Shown: one piece after another, positions 43,734 to 52,421 of the stretch
Position numbering within the stretch: the stretch's first letter is position 1
Layout of the letters: each line of letters starts with the position of its first letter
Origin: Oceanococcus sp051252075
Lineage (GTDB): Bacteria; Pseudomonadota; Gammaproteobacteria; Nevskiales; Oceanococcaceae
Direction: 5' to 3'
DNA: 64,000 bases
Assembly: GCA_051252075.1 (NCBI GenBank)
Contig: JBPOFU010000006.1
Location: 1 to 64,000 of the forward strand
The notes under the pieces: generated by a model
Told to the model about the DNA's origin: nothing
Seen by the model: the letters and a program-made list of their open reading frames with translations, nothing else
Database searches by the model: none
Made by a program: the position numbers and the translations under genes

Positions 43734-43761
43734 CTTGAATTTGTAGGTGTGCGCCCCACTT
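43734..43761 (+). promoter_or_regulatory. Sigma-32 (RpoH) heat-shock promoter of htpG
   Basis: CTTGAA (43734-43739) and CCCCACTT (43754-43761) are 14 bp apart, close to the RpoH consensus CTTGAA-N13-15-CCCCATNT with one mismatch in the -10. The predicted start is near 43768, about 20 bases before the ATG. The rest of the 214-base gap after rplS shows no gene. Confidence 0.75.
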
Positions 43762-43787
43762 AGCTCTGCCTAAGGAGGAACCACACC

Positions 43788-45653
43788 ATGGCTGAAACAC
43801 GAGAATTTCAAGCGGAGGTGAAGCAACTGCTTCATCTCATGATCCATTCCTTGTATTCCAACAAGGAAATTTTCCTGCGTGAACTGATTTCCAACGCTTC
43901 AGATGCAACGGATAAGTTGCGTTATGAGGGCTTAAAGAATCCAGATCTGTTGGATGGAGATAGCGACTACAGGGTCGAAGTTGATGTAAACAAAGACACG
44001 CGCGAGTTAATTATTCGCGACAACGGCATAGGCATGAATGAGCAGGAGGTGATAGACAACCTCGGCACTATCGCCAATTCCGGTACCCGCAAATACTTGG
44101 ATTCACTCAGTGGTGACGAGAAAAAAGATTCGCAGATGATTGGCCAATTTGGTGTTGGCTTTTATTCATCGTTTATCGTTGCTGACAAAGTCACCGTTAA
44201 GACTCGTCGTGCTGGAGAAGAGCAAGGAATTTGCTGGGTTTCAGAAGGTGAGGGTGACTATTCATTAGAGCCGATTGAGAAGGCCAGTCGTGGAACCGAA
44301 ATCATCCTGCATCTGCGAAAAGATGAAGATGAGTTTCTGGAGACGCATCGTTTACATCACGTCATTCACAAATACTCCGAGCATTTAAGCCTGCCAGTGC
44401 GTTTACAAAAGCCGGCAGAGGGCGATGAGGCTGAGGCTGGTTACGACGTCGTCAATCAAGGTACAGCTCTGTGGGCGCGCGCTAAGGGTGAAATCAAGGA
44501 TGAGGAATACGTCGACTTGTACCGTCAGTTGGCTTATGACCAAGATGAGCCCCTGACTTGGTCTCACAATAAGGTCGAAGGCAATCTTGAATACGCATCC
44601 TTACTGTACATCCCGTCAAAAGCGCCTTTTGATATTTGGGACAGAGATAGCCGTCGCGGTCTAAAGCTCTATGTGCAGCGCGTCTTTATTATGGAAGACG
44701 CCGACAAGCTGCTACCAGGCTATCTGCGATTTGTGCGTGGAGTTATAGATTCTAATGATCTGCCGCTGAATGTGTCGCGTGAATTGCTGCAAGCAGACGG
44801 CGTGATCGAAAAAATTCGCGCTGCCTCGGTAAAACGTGTGCTGAGCATGTTGGCAGCGATGGCGAAAAAGGATCTTGAGAAATATACCCAGTTTTACGAT
44901 GCTTTCGGCCCCGTAATCAAGGAAGGGGTGGTTGAGGACGCGGACAACCGCGAGAAGATTCTGGAGTTGTTGCGTTTTTCTTCCACCAAGACGGAAGGTG
45001 ATCAGCGCATTTCCCTAAAAGACTATGTCGAGCGTATGCCCGAGGGGCAAAACGAGATCTATTTCTTGACCGCAGAAAACCTCACCATGGCTAAAGCCAG
45101 CCCTCATTTGGAGGCGTTCGCCAAGCGGGATGTGGAGGTCTTGCTGTTGTTGGATAGAGTCGATGAATGGATGGTTAATTCCATTCCAGAATTCGATGGA
45201 CGCAAGCTAAAATCGGTAGTGCGGGGTGATATCGATCTCAGTGAAATGATCGAAGACCCTGAGGCTGAAGGCGAAAAAGCCCGCGTCGAAGCTTTGTATA
45301 AAGATATCTTAGAGCGTTTGCAGACTTTGCTGGCTGGCAAAGTGGAAACCGTGCGGCTCAGTCAGCGACTGACTGAATCGCCCTCTTGCTTGGTGGTTGG
45401 GGATCAAGCGATGTCTCGTCATTTCGAGCAATTGCTGCGACAAGCGGGGGAAAGTATTCCCAGTAGTCAGCCCATACTCGAAGTGAATGCCGAGCATCCT
45501 TTGCTGCAGCGATTAAAAGACACGTCGGACGACGAGGGCTTCAGTGACTTGGGCCATCTTTTATTCGAGCAGGCCGTTTTGGCTGAAGGCAGTCAACTCG
45601 ATGACCCGGCCAGTTTTGTGAAGCGATTGAATCGTTTGGTGTTTAAGGCTTAG
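43788..45653 (+). CDS. htpG: Chaperone protein HtpG (Hsp90)
   Basis: ATP-dependent dimeric chaperone. GHKL ATPase motifs: ELISNASDATDKLRY, RDNGIGMNEQEV and GQFGVGFYSSF. Middle-domain markers include VFIMEDADKLLPGYLRF and GVIDSNDLPLNVSRELLQ. At 621 residues it is of normal length. A strong AAGGAGG site lies nine bases before the ATG, and a sigma-32 promoter precedes it. Confidence 0.98.
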   Translation: MAETREFQAEVKQLLHLMIHSLYSNKEIFLRELISNASDATDKLRYEGLKNPDLLDGDSDYRVEVDVNKDTRELIIRDNGIGMNEQEVIDNLGTIANSGTRKYLDSLSGDEKKDSQMIGQFGVGFYSSFIVADKVTVKTRRAGEEQGICWVSEGEGDYSLEPIEKASRGTEIILHLRKDEDEFLETHRLHHVIHKYSEHLSLPVRLQKPAEGDEAEAGYDVVNQGTALWARAKGEIKDEEYVDLYRQLAYDQDEPLTWSHNKVEGNLEYASLLYIPSKAPFDIWDRDSRRGLKLYVQRVFIMEDADKLLPGYLRFVRGVIDSNDLPLNVSRELLQADGVIEKIRAASVKRVLSMLAAMAKKDLEKYTQFYDAFGPVIKEGVVEDADNREKILELLRFSSTKTEGDQRISLKDYVERMPEGQNEIYFLTAENLTMAKASPHLEAFAKRDVEVLLLLDRVDEWMVNSIPEFDGRKLKSVVRGDIDLSEMIEDPEAEGEKARVEALYKDILERLQTLLAGKVETVRLSQRLTESPSCLVVGDQAMSRHFEQLLRQAGESIPSSQPILEVNAEHPLLQRLKDTSDDEGFSDLGHLLFEQAVLAEGSQLDDPASFVKRLNRLVFKA

Positions 45654-45656
45654 GCC

Positions 45657-45687
45657 AAAAAAAGCCTGGTGCAATGCCGGGCTTTTT
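45657..45687. terminator. Bidirectional terminator between htpG and the convergent lipoprotein gene
   Basis: An 11-bp stem (45659-45669 with 45677-45687, one G-T pair) has five T on the plus strand and a run of A at its left end, so it can serve both convergent genes. Confidence 0.85.
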
Positions 45688-45707
45688 GATTTGGAATGGG
45701 CTAAGAG

Positions 45708-47087
45708 CTAGCCCTGTAAGCCCCCTAGCAGGCCGCCCACGAGGCCGTCTTCGCCCAGCAAGCCATCTAGAAGACCGTTGCCGAGCGCGGCATCGTCGCC
45801 GGTAGCACCCTGCAACTGACCGAGTAGGCTATCCATTGGTGTGCCGCCATCCACTAAGCCGGAGAGCTGATACAGCGGTGATTGGCCGGAGTTGCCGCCC
45901 AAAGCTGCTGTAAGGTCACTCAGGCCATTGCCTGAGCTGCCAAAGGTAAGCAGGCCAAGCAGCGCATCAAGAGGGCCATTGGCGCCATTGCCTGCAATGC
46001 CTGAAAGTAGACCGGTCAGCGGGTTGCTGCCATTGATGCTGTCGCCATTAAGAAGTTGTGCGAGCAGGCCTTCCGCGGGATCTAGGATGGGTTCCAATGC
46101 GCCGTTTAAGCCGTCATTGAATGCGGGTGTGATGAGTTGGCCCAAGCCGCTACCCAGCTGTGCCGTGAGTTGGTCGATGCCGCCCTGGATTTGCTCACTG
46201 AAGTTTTGCCCGGTTGCAGCATCAATTTGCGCGACTGGAATGACGCCGGTTAGGACGTTGTCCAACAAATTGTTCAGCAAACCTTCGATACCAGCTTGCG
46301 TATTTACTGCATCGTAAATACCAACGGATGGCAGGGTATTTCTGAGATCTACCAGCGTAGTTTGGATAGTTCCTAGCAAAGCGCCAACCACCGGTGCTTG
46401 TTGAACTTCACCGGGAATTAGGCTGAACCCAGCGAGAACGTTACCGACCAAAGTGCTCAGCAAGTTGGTCACCGCGGTCAATTCAGGGTCTTCATTCGAA
46501 CCCGACAGCATGTCTGCGCCACCGGCGAGCTGAGCCAAAGCATCTCCCAGTGTTTCGAGTGGCGTGCCGGCCAGCGGGTTGGCTCCAGCCGTGTTGGGAG
46601 CAGAGCCATTGCCTGCGACCGTAGAGCATGCATCTTGTTGCCCACTCAGAGCCGCCAACGCAGCTTGTAGCTCGTCGGCAAAACGCTGTAGTGATCCGGT
46701 TAGGTCGCCAGCAGCAGCCTGAAAAGCCGCAGCGGGGTCGGCGCCATTGGGAAGGTCGGTCAGGGCTGCGAGTAGGGCGTCGGGGCCGTCAACCAACGAA
46801 TTGACTGCATCTGCTAAGCAGGATACGCCCGTGTCCAAAGGTGCGGGTAGATTTGAGGCAAGCTGTCCTCCAACGATATCGCTGACCACGGCGTCCTGCA
46901 GCGGATCTAGTGGACCGCTAAATTGCTTCGAGCGCGCAGAAGCTGCTTGTTCATCGAAAGTGACTAGGTCGGCTATTGGGGTGGAGCTCAATGTTCCCGA
47001 GGAGCCACCGCACGCTGATAGCGTGAGCGCGCTGACAGCTAGGACGCTGCCATAAAGCACTTTGTTTACGGATAGTGATTGATGCAT
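45708..47087 (-). CDS. Secreted Gly/Leu/Asn-rich lipoprotein of unknown function
   Basis: A 459-residue protein with a signal peptide ending in lipobox LSAC (Cys26, followed by GGSSG, so probably outer-membrane). The rest is low in charge and rich in Gly, Leu, Ala and Asn, with loosely repeated blocks of the type NPLxGLLSGI and LLGGLQG. No catalytic motif or named domain was recognised. Only two further Cys are visible (about residues 89 and 153). It is divergent from another lipoprotein gene across a 326-base region, and the pair lies between htpG and clpB. It could be a surface, adhesion or matrix protein; this is inference. Confidence 0.8.
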   Translation of the reverse strand: MHQSLSVNKVLYGSVLAVSALTLSACGGSSGTLSSTPIADLVTFDEQAASARSKQFSGPLDPLQDAVVSDIVGGQLASNLPAPLDTGVSCLADAVNSLVDGPDALLAALTDLPNGADPAAAFQAAAGDLTGSLQRFADELQAALAALSGQQDACSTVAGNGSAPNTAGANPLAGTPLETLGDALAQLAGGADMLSGSNEDPELTAVTNLLSTLVGNVLAGFSLIPGEVQQAPVVGALLGTIQTTLVDLRNTLPSVGIYDAVNTQAGIEGLLNNLLDNVLTGVIPVAQIDAATGQNFSEQIQGGIDQLTAQLGSGLGQLITPAFNDGLNGALEPILDPAEGLLAQLLNGDSINGSNPLTGLLSGIAGNGANGPLDALLGLLTFGSSGNGLSDLTAALGGNSGQSPLYQLSGLVDGGTPMDSLLGQLQGATGDDAALGNGLLDGLLGEDGLVGGLLGGLQG

Positions 47088-47413
47088 GACTGTCTCCAGG
47101 GAATGGTCAAAAATCCGGAAAATCTGGCGTTGTGAGAATTCTAAGCAGCTCTGGTCAATGCGGGCAGTGGTAAATGCAGCCGCAGAGTGTGAGCTTTTAT
47201 GCTGCTTAATCGTAGGAGAATTCTCACGTAGCGTGGGCGATAGCGGTCAGGGGGCTGATCGGTTGTGAAAGGCGGCAGATACGACTGTCAGCGTCATGAG
47301 CGGTCCTTGCATTAGCCGTCATGGCCAAAATCGCTTGTCATGCCTTGCCGCATTGATTACGCTGGCCTCTTGATTCGCGCCGCGTTGGAAATTTTGTGAG
47401 GGGATCGTTCACC
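47088..47413. other. Divergent intergenic region between two lipoprotein genes
   Basis: 326 bases without a supported gene. It contains the 96-bp inverted-repeat element at 47132-47227. No convincing promoter hexamer pair was found by eye for either gene. GAGGGG at 47398-47403 is the likely ribosome site of the plus-strand gene. Confidence 0.7.
47132..47227. repeat. 96-bp element bounded by perfect 11-bp inverted repeats
   Basis: GTGAGAATTCT at 47132-47142 is the exact reverse complement of 47217-47227. Next to them, AAGCAGC (47143-47149) complements GCTGCTT (47201-47207), so the arms extend inward with a 9-base bulge on the right. Each end also holds a GAGAATTCTC-like palindrome (perfect at 47216-47225), and the two sites are 85 bp apart centre to centre. 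Confidence 0.75.
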
Positions 47414-49459
47414 ATGCGCACCAAGAGCACCTTATTTTGCACTGTCATTAGTTCGGTGCTGGCTTTATCAGCATGTAGCGATGGGCCTGTCTTCAATTTA
47501 CAGCCGACGCCTTCTCCGGAAGTGCTAGCACCTGGCGATGTGCCAGTTCGCACTCCTGGGAATGTCCGCCTCCTGTTGTCCAATCCAGTTCTAAATTCCG
47601 GGGTGTCCCGAGTTGCGGATATCACCAATCCAATTGAGGCGGTGACGATCACGGCAGTGGTCACTGATGAAGGCGCGGTCGTTATACCGGACCAAGCAGT
47701 GAACTTTGCGCTGCCTAATCGTGATGCGACATTGCAAATCATTGATGAAATTACGGATGCGAGTGGTGCTGCGCGCGCATTTATTACTACCGGTGGCGAT
47801 GTAAGCAATCGTACAGTTTCGGTCATCGCGACTGCAGGTGAAGTCAGTCAAACGATAGACGTGAAAATTGACGGAACTAGTGTCAACTTGTCAGGCCCCG
47901 GTTCTTTGGGTTTGGGTAGTACTGCGACTTATACGGCCCGACTATCGAATGGACGAGGTCAGGAGTCGGCTACATCAGGCGGCATCGCAGGAGAGTCGAT
48001 CACCGTGAGCTCTGCGCCCGGAACGGCGCTGAGCGTTGAGGACGGCGGAGATCTGGTCACGGATGTGAATGGTCTTGTGAATTTCACCGTGCGCGGCGTT
48101 CAGGCGACGGCGGCGAATGCTGCAGAAGTACTGACCGTTTCGGCACTTAATGAAGCCGCCGACCTTTCGATTGGCGTCTCCCAGTTCTCCCTCAATCTTA
48201 CGGGGCCAAGCGAACTGCAGACTTTGGAGCTTGGTGAATCGATTCAGATTACGGCAAATCTTACAGACAGTACTGGCGTGGCAAACGGGGAGGCTTTAGA
48301 CATTGCCGCTACCCGAGGCACCGTCTCTCCTTCCAGTGTGACCACGGATGCCAACGGGCAGGCAATCATTACTTTCACCGCAAGTGGGGGATCTGGCGTT
48401 AGCCTTATTCGTTTTTTCGGACCGAGCGGAGCAGTAGCAGATCGTAACTTACAACTGGTTAGTGCATCGCCGTTTCGGGTTGATCTACAAACCGACCCGG
48501 GCACGCTGGAAGTGAATGACAGTACCGTATTGACGGCAACGGTTCGGGATCAATTTGGGAATTTGGTTCAAGATCAAATTGTGGAGTTTGTTCTGCAAGA
48601 CGTCACAGGCGGGCGGCTATCTGCCCCTCGTGCTATCTCTGACGCGCAAGGCAGAGCTTCAGTGACTTACACTGCAAGTTCAGCCTCGAGTGCAAACCGA
48701 GGTGTTGTGGTGCGTGCTTTCACTCCAGGAAGTTATGATTTCGCAAATGGGCTGGCCTGCAATGACAGCGACGGCGATGGAACAGATAACGAAAACGAAG
48801 ACGGCAATGGCGTCAATCTTGATGGCAACTTCTTGTGTGACCAATTCAGTTTGACGGTTGGTGGGTTTGCACTACGTGTGGCCTTGGGAACTGGCAATGA
48901 GTTAGAGGAGCCTACGACAACGACATATCGCATGCCGTGGTCCGCTTTGGTGACTGATAGCCGGGGTAATCCTGCACCTCCTGAAACCAGCTTGCGTTTG
49001 AAAGTCACGCCGCTGGCTTATCAAAAAGGAGTTTCAGTATTTTTTGATCCAACCTGGGAGCGAGTTTATAGCGTGGGCGCCGGTGGGTTTGGAGAGGGTT
49101 GCGTATCTGAGGATTTGAATGAAAACGGGGTGCTGGATCCTTCGGAAGATATTAGTCAGGATGGCTCCTTAACGCCATCGAATGTTGCCTCAGTGCCTCA
49201 GGGCACAGGGGACGGCAACGATTTGGTGCCACTTACCTCAGAAGGCTTTGCATTTTTTGATATTGCATACGCTCAGCAGTACGCATATTGGGTGAGGGTG
49301 CGACTAACCGCAATTGCGTCGGTAGATGGGACGGAAACCGTTGAGACTCAGGTGTTCTTGTTGCCTGGTATAGCGGATGATTTCAATCAAGAGGATGTAG
49401 CTCCTCCCGGAGCGATCAGCCCATTCGGCACCTCGCCTAACTGCAACGACAGTGATTAG
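47414..49459 (+). CDS. Lipoprotein with bacterial Ig-like repeats and calcium-loop-like segments
   Basis: ATG 47414 gives 681 residues; a longer frame begins at 47396 but lacks a ribosome site. The signal peptide ends in LSAC (Cys21, then SD). Several Ig-like domains of the invasin/Big_1 type follow, each with the T-D-x-x-G-x-A pattern (TDASGAARAFIT, TDVNGLVNFTV, TDANGQAIITFT, SDAQGRASVTYT), to about residue 440. Then come acidic loops DSDGDGTDNENEDGNG and DLNENGVLDPSED, resembling calcium-binding loops, and a C-terminal region ending CNDSD. It is probably surface-exposed and structural or adhesive. No partner is identified. Confidence 0.85.
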   Translation: MRTKSTLFCTVISSVLALSACSDGPVFNLQPTPSPEVLAPGDVPVRTPGNVRLLLSNPVLNSGVSRVADITNPIEAVTITAVVTDEGAVVIPDQAVNFALPNRDATLQIIDEITDASGAARAFITTGGDVSNRTVSVIATAGEVSQTIDVKIDGTSVNLSGPGSLGLGSTATYTARLSNGRGQESATSGGIAGESITVSSAPGTALSVEDGGDLVTDVNGLVNFTVRGVQATAANAAEVLTVSALNEAADLSIGVSQFSLNLTGPSELQTLELGESIQITANLTDSTGVANGEALDIAATRGTVSPSSVTTDANGQAIITFTASGGSGVSLIRFFGPSGAVADRNLQLVSASPFRVDLQTDPGTLEVNDSTVLTATVRDQFGNLVQDQIVEFVLQDVTGGRLSAPRAISDAQGRASVTYTASSASSANRGVVVRAFTPGSYDFANGLACNDSDGDGTDNENEDGNGVNLDGNFLCDQFSLTVGGFALRVALGTGNELEEPTTTTYRMPWSALVTDSRGNPAPPETSLRLKVTPLAYQKGVSVFFDPTWERVYSVGAGGFGEGCVSEDLNENGVLDPSEDISQDGSLTPSNVASVPQGTGDGNDLVPLTSEGFAFFDIAYAQQYAYWVRVRLTAIASVDGTETVETQVFLLPGIADDFNQEDVAPPGAISPFGTSPNCNDSD

Positions 49460-49474
49460 TGCTTAAGGCACATT

Positions 49475-49502
49475 AAAAGCCCGCTTACAAGCGGGCTTTT
49501 TT
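49475..49502. terminator. Bidirectional terminator between the Ig-like lipoprotein gene and clpB
   Basis: A perfect 12-bp inverted repeat (49475-49486 with 49489-49500) with a 2-base centre, A-run on the left and T-run on the right. It lies between the two convergent stop codons. Confidence 0.9.
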
Positions 49503-49510
49503 GTGGGGCT

Positions 49511-52084
49511 CTATATGCTTTTGAAGCGAAATTGATCCTCTATGAGCGAAACGTTTATGTCCGTAACGCTGGTATTCGAAAGCAGGAATTCCGCTAACGG
49601 CGTTTCTAGCTTATTTTGGATCAAGCGTTTAAGCGGCCGCGCTCCGAATGTGGGGTCAAAGCCTTCGCGTCCCAATTTATCGATCACGGCGTCATCAATT
49701 TCCAAATTGATGTCTTTGTCGGCAACGCGCGCAATCAAAATATCCAATTGATGGCGGGCAATGGCCGCAATGTCGCTTTCGGCGAGTTGGTGGAACACCA
49801 CAGCTTCATCTATACGATTGACGAATTCGGGCCTGAAGTGTTGGCTAACCACCTGCATCACCGCATCGCGCATATGCTGGTAATCGCTGTCGCGGCTCAT
49901 CTCTTGGATGAGTTGAGAGCCAAGGTTTGAGGTCATCACGATGACTGTATTTTTGAAGTCGACCGTGCGACCTTGGCCGTCTGTGAGGCGGCCATCATCG
50001 AGCACCTGTAGCAATATATTGAACACATCGCCATGCGCTTTTTCGATTTCATCCAGCAGTATGACGGAGTAGGGTTTACGCCGAATAGCTTCCGTGAGAT
50101 AGCCCCCTTGCTCATAACCCACGTATCCCGGAGGAGCGCCAATGAGGCGCGCTACCGAGTGCTTTTCCATAAACTCCGACATATCGACGCGCACCATGGC
50201 GTCTTCGCTATCGAATAGGAATTGTGCCAAGGTTTTGCATAATTCCGTTTTTCCCACACCGGTAGGTCCTAAGAATAAGAAGGAGCCGATAGGTTTATTG
50301 GGATCGGACAATCCTGCGCGCGAACGGCGAATGGCGTTGGATACGGCTTTAAGGGCCTGCTCTTGGCCTACAACGCGTTTATGTAATTCATCCTCCATGC
50401 GCAGTAATTTGTCGCGTTCCCCTTCCATTAATTTGGAGGCGGGTATGCCGGTCCATGCGGCAACAATTTCAGCAACCTCATCATCCGTGACGCGATTGCG
50501 TAGCAGCTGATGTGCCGGCTGTTCGGCGCTGTTTTGAGCATTGGAAAGACGCTTTTCTAGCTCAGGAATCTTTCCGTACTGCAGCTCTGACATGCGGGAC
50601 AAATCCCCCGCCCGCTGTGCTTGTTCTAATTCAAGTCGAGCTCGTTCCAGCTCTTCTTTGACGCCTTGAGAATCTTGAACGCTGGCCTTTTCTGCTTTCC
50701 AAACCTCATCGAGATCGCTGTAGTCACGCTCTAAGGTAGCTATCTCATCTTTTAGTAATTGCAGTCGTGAGCGTGTGCCTTCGTCGGTTTCTTTCTTGAG
50801 TGCTTCAGCCTCAATTTTCAGTTGAATGATGCGACGATCTAATCGGTCCAATGCCTCTGGTTTGGAATCAATTTCCACTCGAATACGCGAAGCGGCTTCA
50901 TCGATCAGGTCGATGGCCTTGTCGGGCAATTGGCGGTCGGATATGTAGCGATGTGAGAGTCTTGCGGCGGCAATGATCGCGTCGTCGCTGATGTCTACTC
51001 CGTGGTGGACTTCATAACGCTCTTTTAATCCGCGCAGTATTGCAACGGTATCTTCAACGCTGGGTTCATCCACCACAACCTTTTGAAATCGTCGCTCCAA
51101 TGCCGCGTCTTTTTCTATGTATTGTCGATATTCGTTGAGGGTCGTTGCGCCTACGCAGTGCAGTTCACCTCTAGCCAGCGCCGGCTTCAACATGTTGCCA
51201 GCATCCATGGCACCTTCGGCTTTACCGGCTCCAACCATGGTGTGGATTTCATCTATGAACAAGATGACCTGACCATCTTGCTTGGCTAAATCGTTGAGTA
51301 CGGCTTTGAGCCGCTCTTCAAATTCTCCACGGTATTTTGCGCCGGCGATCAGCGCGCTCATATCCAGTGAAAGTAAGCGTTTTCCGCGCATGCTTTCGGG
51401 GACCTCGCCATTCACGATGCGTTGCGCTAAGCCTTCCGCTATGGCGGTTTTTCCAACGCCTGGTTCGCCGATCAGGGCAGGGTTGTTTTTGGTGCGGCGT
51501 GAGAGCACCTGAATAACGCGCCGAATTTCTTCATCTCGGCCTATGACGGGGTCAAGTTTCCCTGCGTCGGCCATGGCCGTGAGGTCCAAAGTGTATTTGT
51601 CCAGGGCTTGGCGCTGACTTTCTGATTCTGGATCGCTTACGTTCTGCCCGCCTCGCATTTGCTCAATGGCGGTTTCTAGCACCTCAGGACTTATGCCTGC
51701 TTGACGCAGTGTTTTGCTAATCGATTGATCTGCTTGGCAAGCTGCGAGTAGGAACAGTTCGCTGGATAGGTATTGATCACCGCGCTTTTGTGCTTGCTTG
51801 TCCGCTAAGTTCAGTAGTTTCGTGCTGTCCGCGCTAAGGCCAACCTCCCCGGTGGCTTGACCTAAGGTGGGCAATTGCTTGAGTTGCTGCTCCAACTGTT
51901 TGGCAAGTCCGCTGTATGGTATGCCAATTCGCTGCAGCAGCGGGCGCGTGGTGCCGTGCTCCTGCTGAAGGAGGGCACTCAGTATATGTGCAGGTTCAAT
52001 TTGCGCGTGATCCAGACCGACCGCAATGCTTTGTGCATCGGCCAGTGAGGATTGAAATTGACTGGTTAATTTGTCCATACGCAT
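49511..52084 (-). CDS. clpB: ATP-dependent chaperone ClpB
   Basis: Hexameric disaggregase that works with DnaK. Order: N domain, first AAA module (GEPGVGKTAIAEGLA and VILFIDEIHTMVGAG), coiled-coil middle domain (about residues 410-525), second AAA module (FLGPTGVGKTELCK and VILLDEIEKAH), C-terminal small domain. At 857 residues it equals E. coli ClpB. The start at 52084 has AGGAGAG eight bases upstream. A sigma-32 promoter and a 10-bp inverted repeat covering the start codon lie just upstream. Confidence 0.98.
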   Translation of the reverse strand: MRMDKLTSQFQSSLADAQSIAVGLDHAQIEPAHILSALLQQEHGTTRPLLQRIGIPYSGLAKQLEQQLKQLPTLGQATGEVGLSADSTKLLNLADKQAQKRGDQYLSSELFLLAACQADQSISKTLRQAGISPEVLETAIEQMRGGQNVSDPESESQRQALDKYTLDLTAMADAGKLDPVIGRDEEIRRVIQVLSRRTKNNPALIGEPGVGKTAIAEGLAQRIVNGEVPESMRGKRLLSLDMSALIAGAKYRGEFEERLKAVLNDLAKQDGQVILFIDEIHTMVGAGKAEGAMDAGNMLKPALARGELHCVGATTLNEYRQYIEKDAALERRFQKVVVDEPSVEDTVAILRGLKERYEVHHGVDISDDAIIAAARLSHRYISDRQLPDKAIDLIDEAASRIRVEIDSKPEALDRLDRRIIQLKIEAEALKKETDEGTRSRLQLLKDEIATLERDYSDLDEVWKAEKASVQDSQGVKEELERARLELEQAQRAGDLSRMSELQYGKIPELEKRLSNAQNSAEQPAHQLLRNRVTDDEVAEIVAAWTGIPASKLMEGERDKLLRMEDELHKRVVGQEQALKAVSNAIRRSRAGLSDPNKPIGSFLFLGPTGVGKTELCKTLAQFLFDSEDAMVRVDMSEFMEKHSVARLIGAPPGYVGYEQGGYLTEAIRRKPYSVILLDEIEKAHGDVFNILLQVLDDGRLTDGQGRTVDFKNTVIVMTSNLGSQLIQEMSRDSDYQHMRDAVMQVVSQHFRPEFVNRIDEAVVFHQLAESDIAAIARHQLDILIARVADKDINLEIDDAVIDKLGREGFDPTFGARPLKRLIQNKLETPLAEFLLSNTSVTDINVSLIEDQFRFKSI

Positions 52085-52127
52085 CGGTAGGGCTCTCCTC
52101 TGGTAACGAACTACGTGCTACCGATGC
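52081..52127 (-). promoter_or_regulatory. Inverted repeat in the clpB leader covering the start codon
   Basis: Perfect 10-bp arms (52118-52127 and 52081-52090) enclose 27 bases that hold the AGGAGAG ribosome site; the downstream arm contains the ATG (52084-52082). In RNA this would be a hairpin hiding the start codon. The predicted sigma-32 start falls inside the upstream arm, so the hairpin may only form in transcripts starting further upstream. Confidence 0.5.
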
Positions 52128-52156
52128 AAATGGGGGTGGCTCGGCTGTCCTTCAAG
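52128..52156 (-). promoter_or_regulatory. Sigma-32 (RpoH) heat-shock promoter of clpB
   Basis: On the minus strand CTTGAA (52156-52151) and CCCCATTT (52135-52128) are 15 bp apart, both perfect matches to the RpoH consensus. The predicted start is near 52121. A TATAAG at 52172-52167 just upstream could belong to a housekeeping promoter, but no good -35 was found for it. Confidence 0.82.
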
Positions 52157-52223
52157 GATGGCCGAGCTTATACAGTGTAAATTTAGTGCTGAGATCAATT
52201 AGCGGATTGGCGGTACTTTAAGT

Positions 52224-52421
52224 TTAGTGTGGGCGGTCGAGCTCGTCATACCAATTATCTTGAGTATTTAAACGCTCGATTTCACGCTGCTCTTTGAAGC
52301 GCTCAATATCACGCCACGACCTCCGTGTGCGATCACCGCGAACGGTGATGGTGTCTGGAGCGGCATCCATAACGGAAACATTGTCCTCATCTTCAAAATC
52401 TTCGAAATCATCTTCATTCAT
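52224..52421 (-). CDS. Small acidic/basic protein resembling the PA3496 family
   Basis: A 65-residue protein. The N-terminus is very acidic (NEDDFEDFEDEDN) and the C-terminal half is charged and helical (RRSWRDIERFKEQREIERL), ending NWYDELDRPH. The start at 52421 is chosen because GGGAG lies eight bases upstream; an ATG two codons earlier is possible. The layout recalls the small PA3496-like proteins of Pseudomonas, but the match is by eye and the function is unknown. It lies behind clpB's promoter region on the same strand. Confidence 0.6.
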   Translation of the reverse strand: MNEDDFEDFEDEDNVSVMDAAPDTITVRGDRTRRSWRDIERFKEQREIERLNTQDNWYDELDRPH

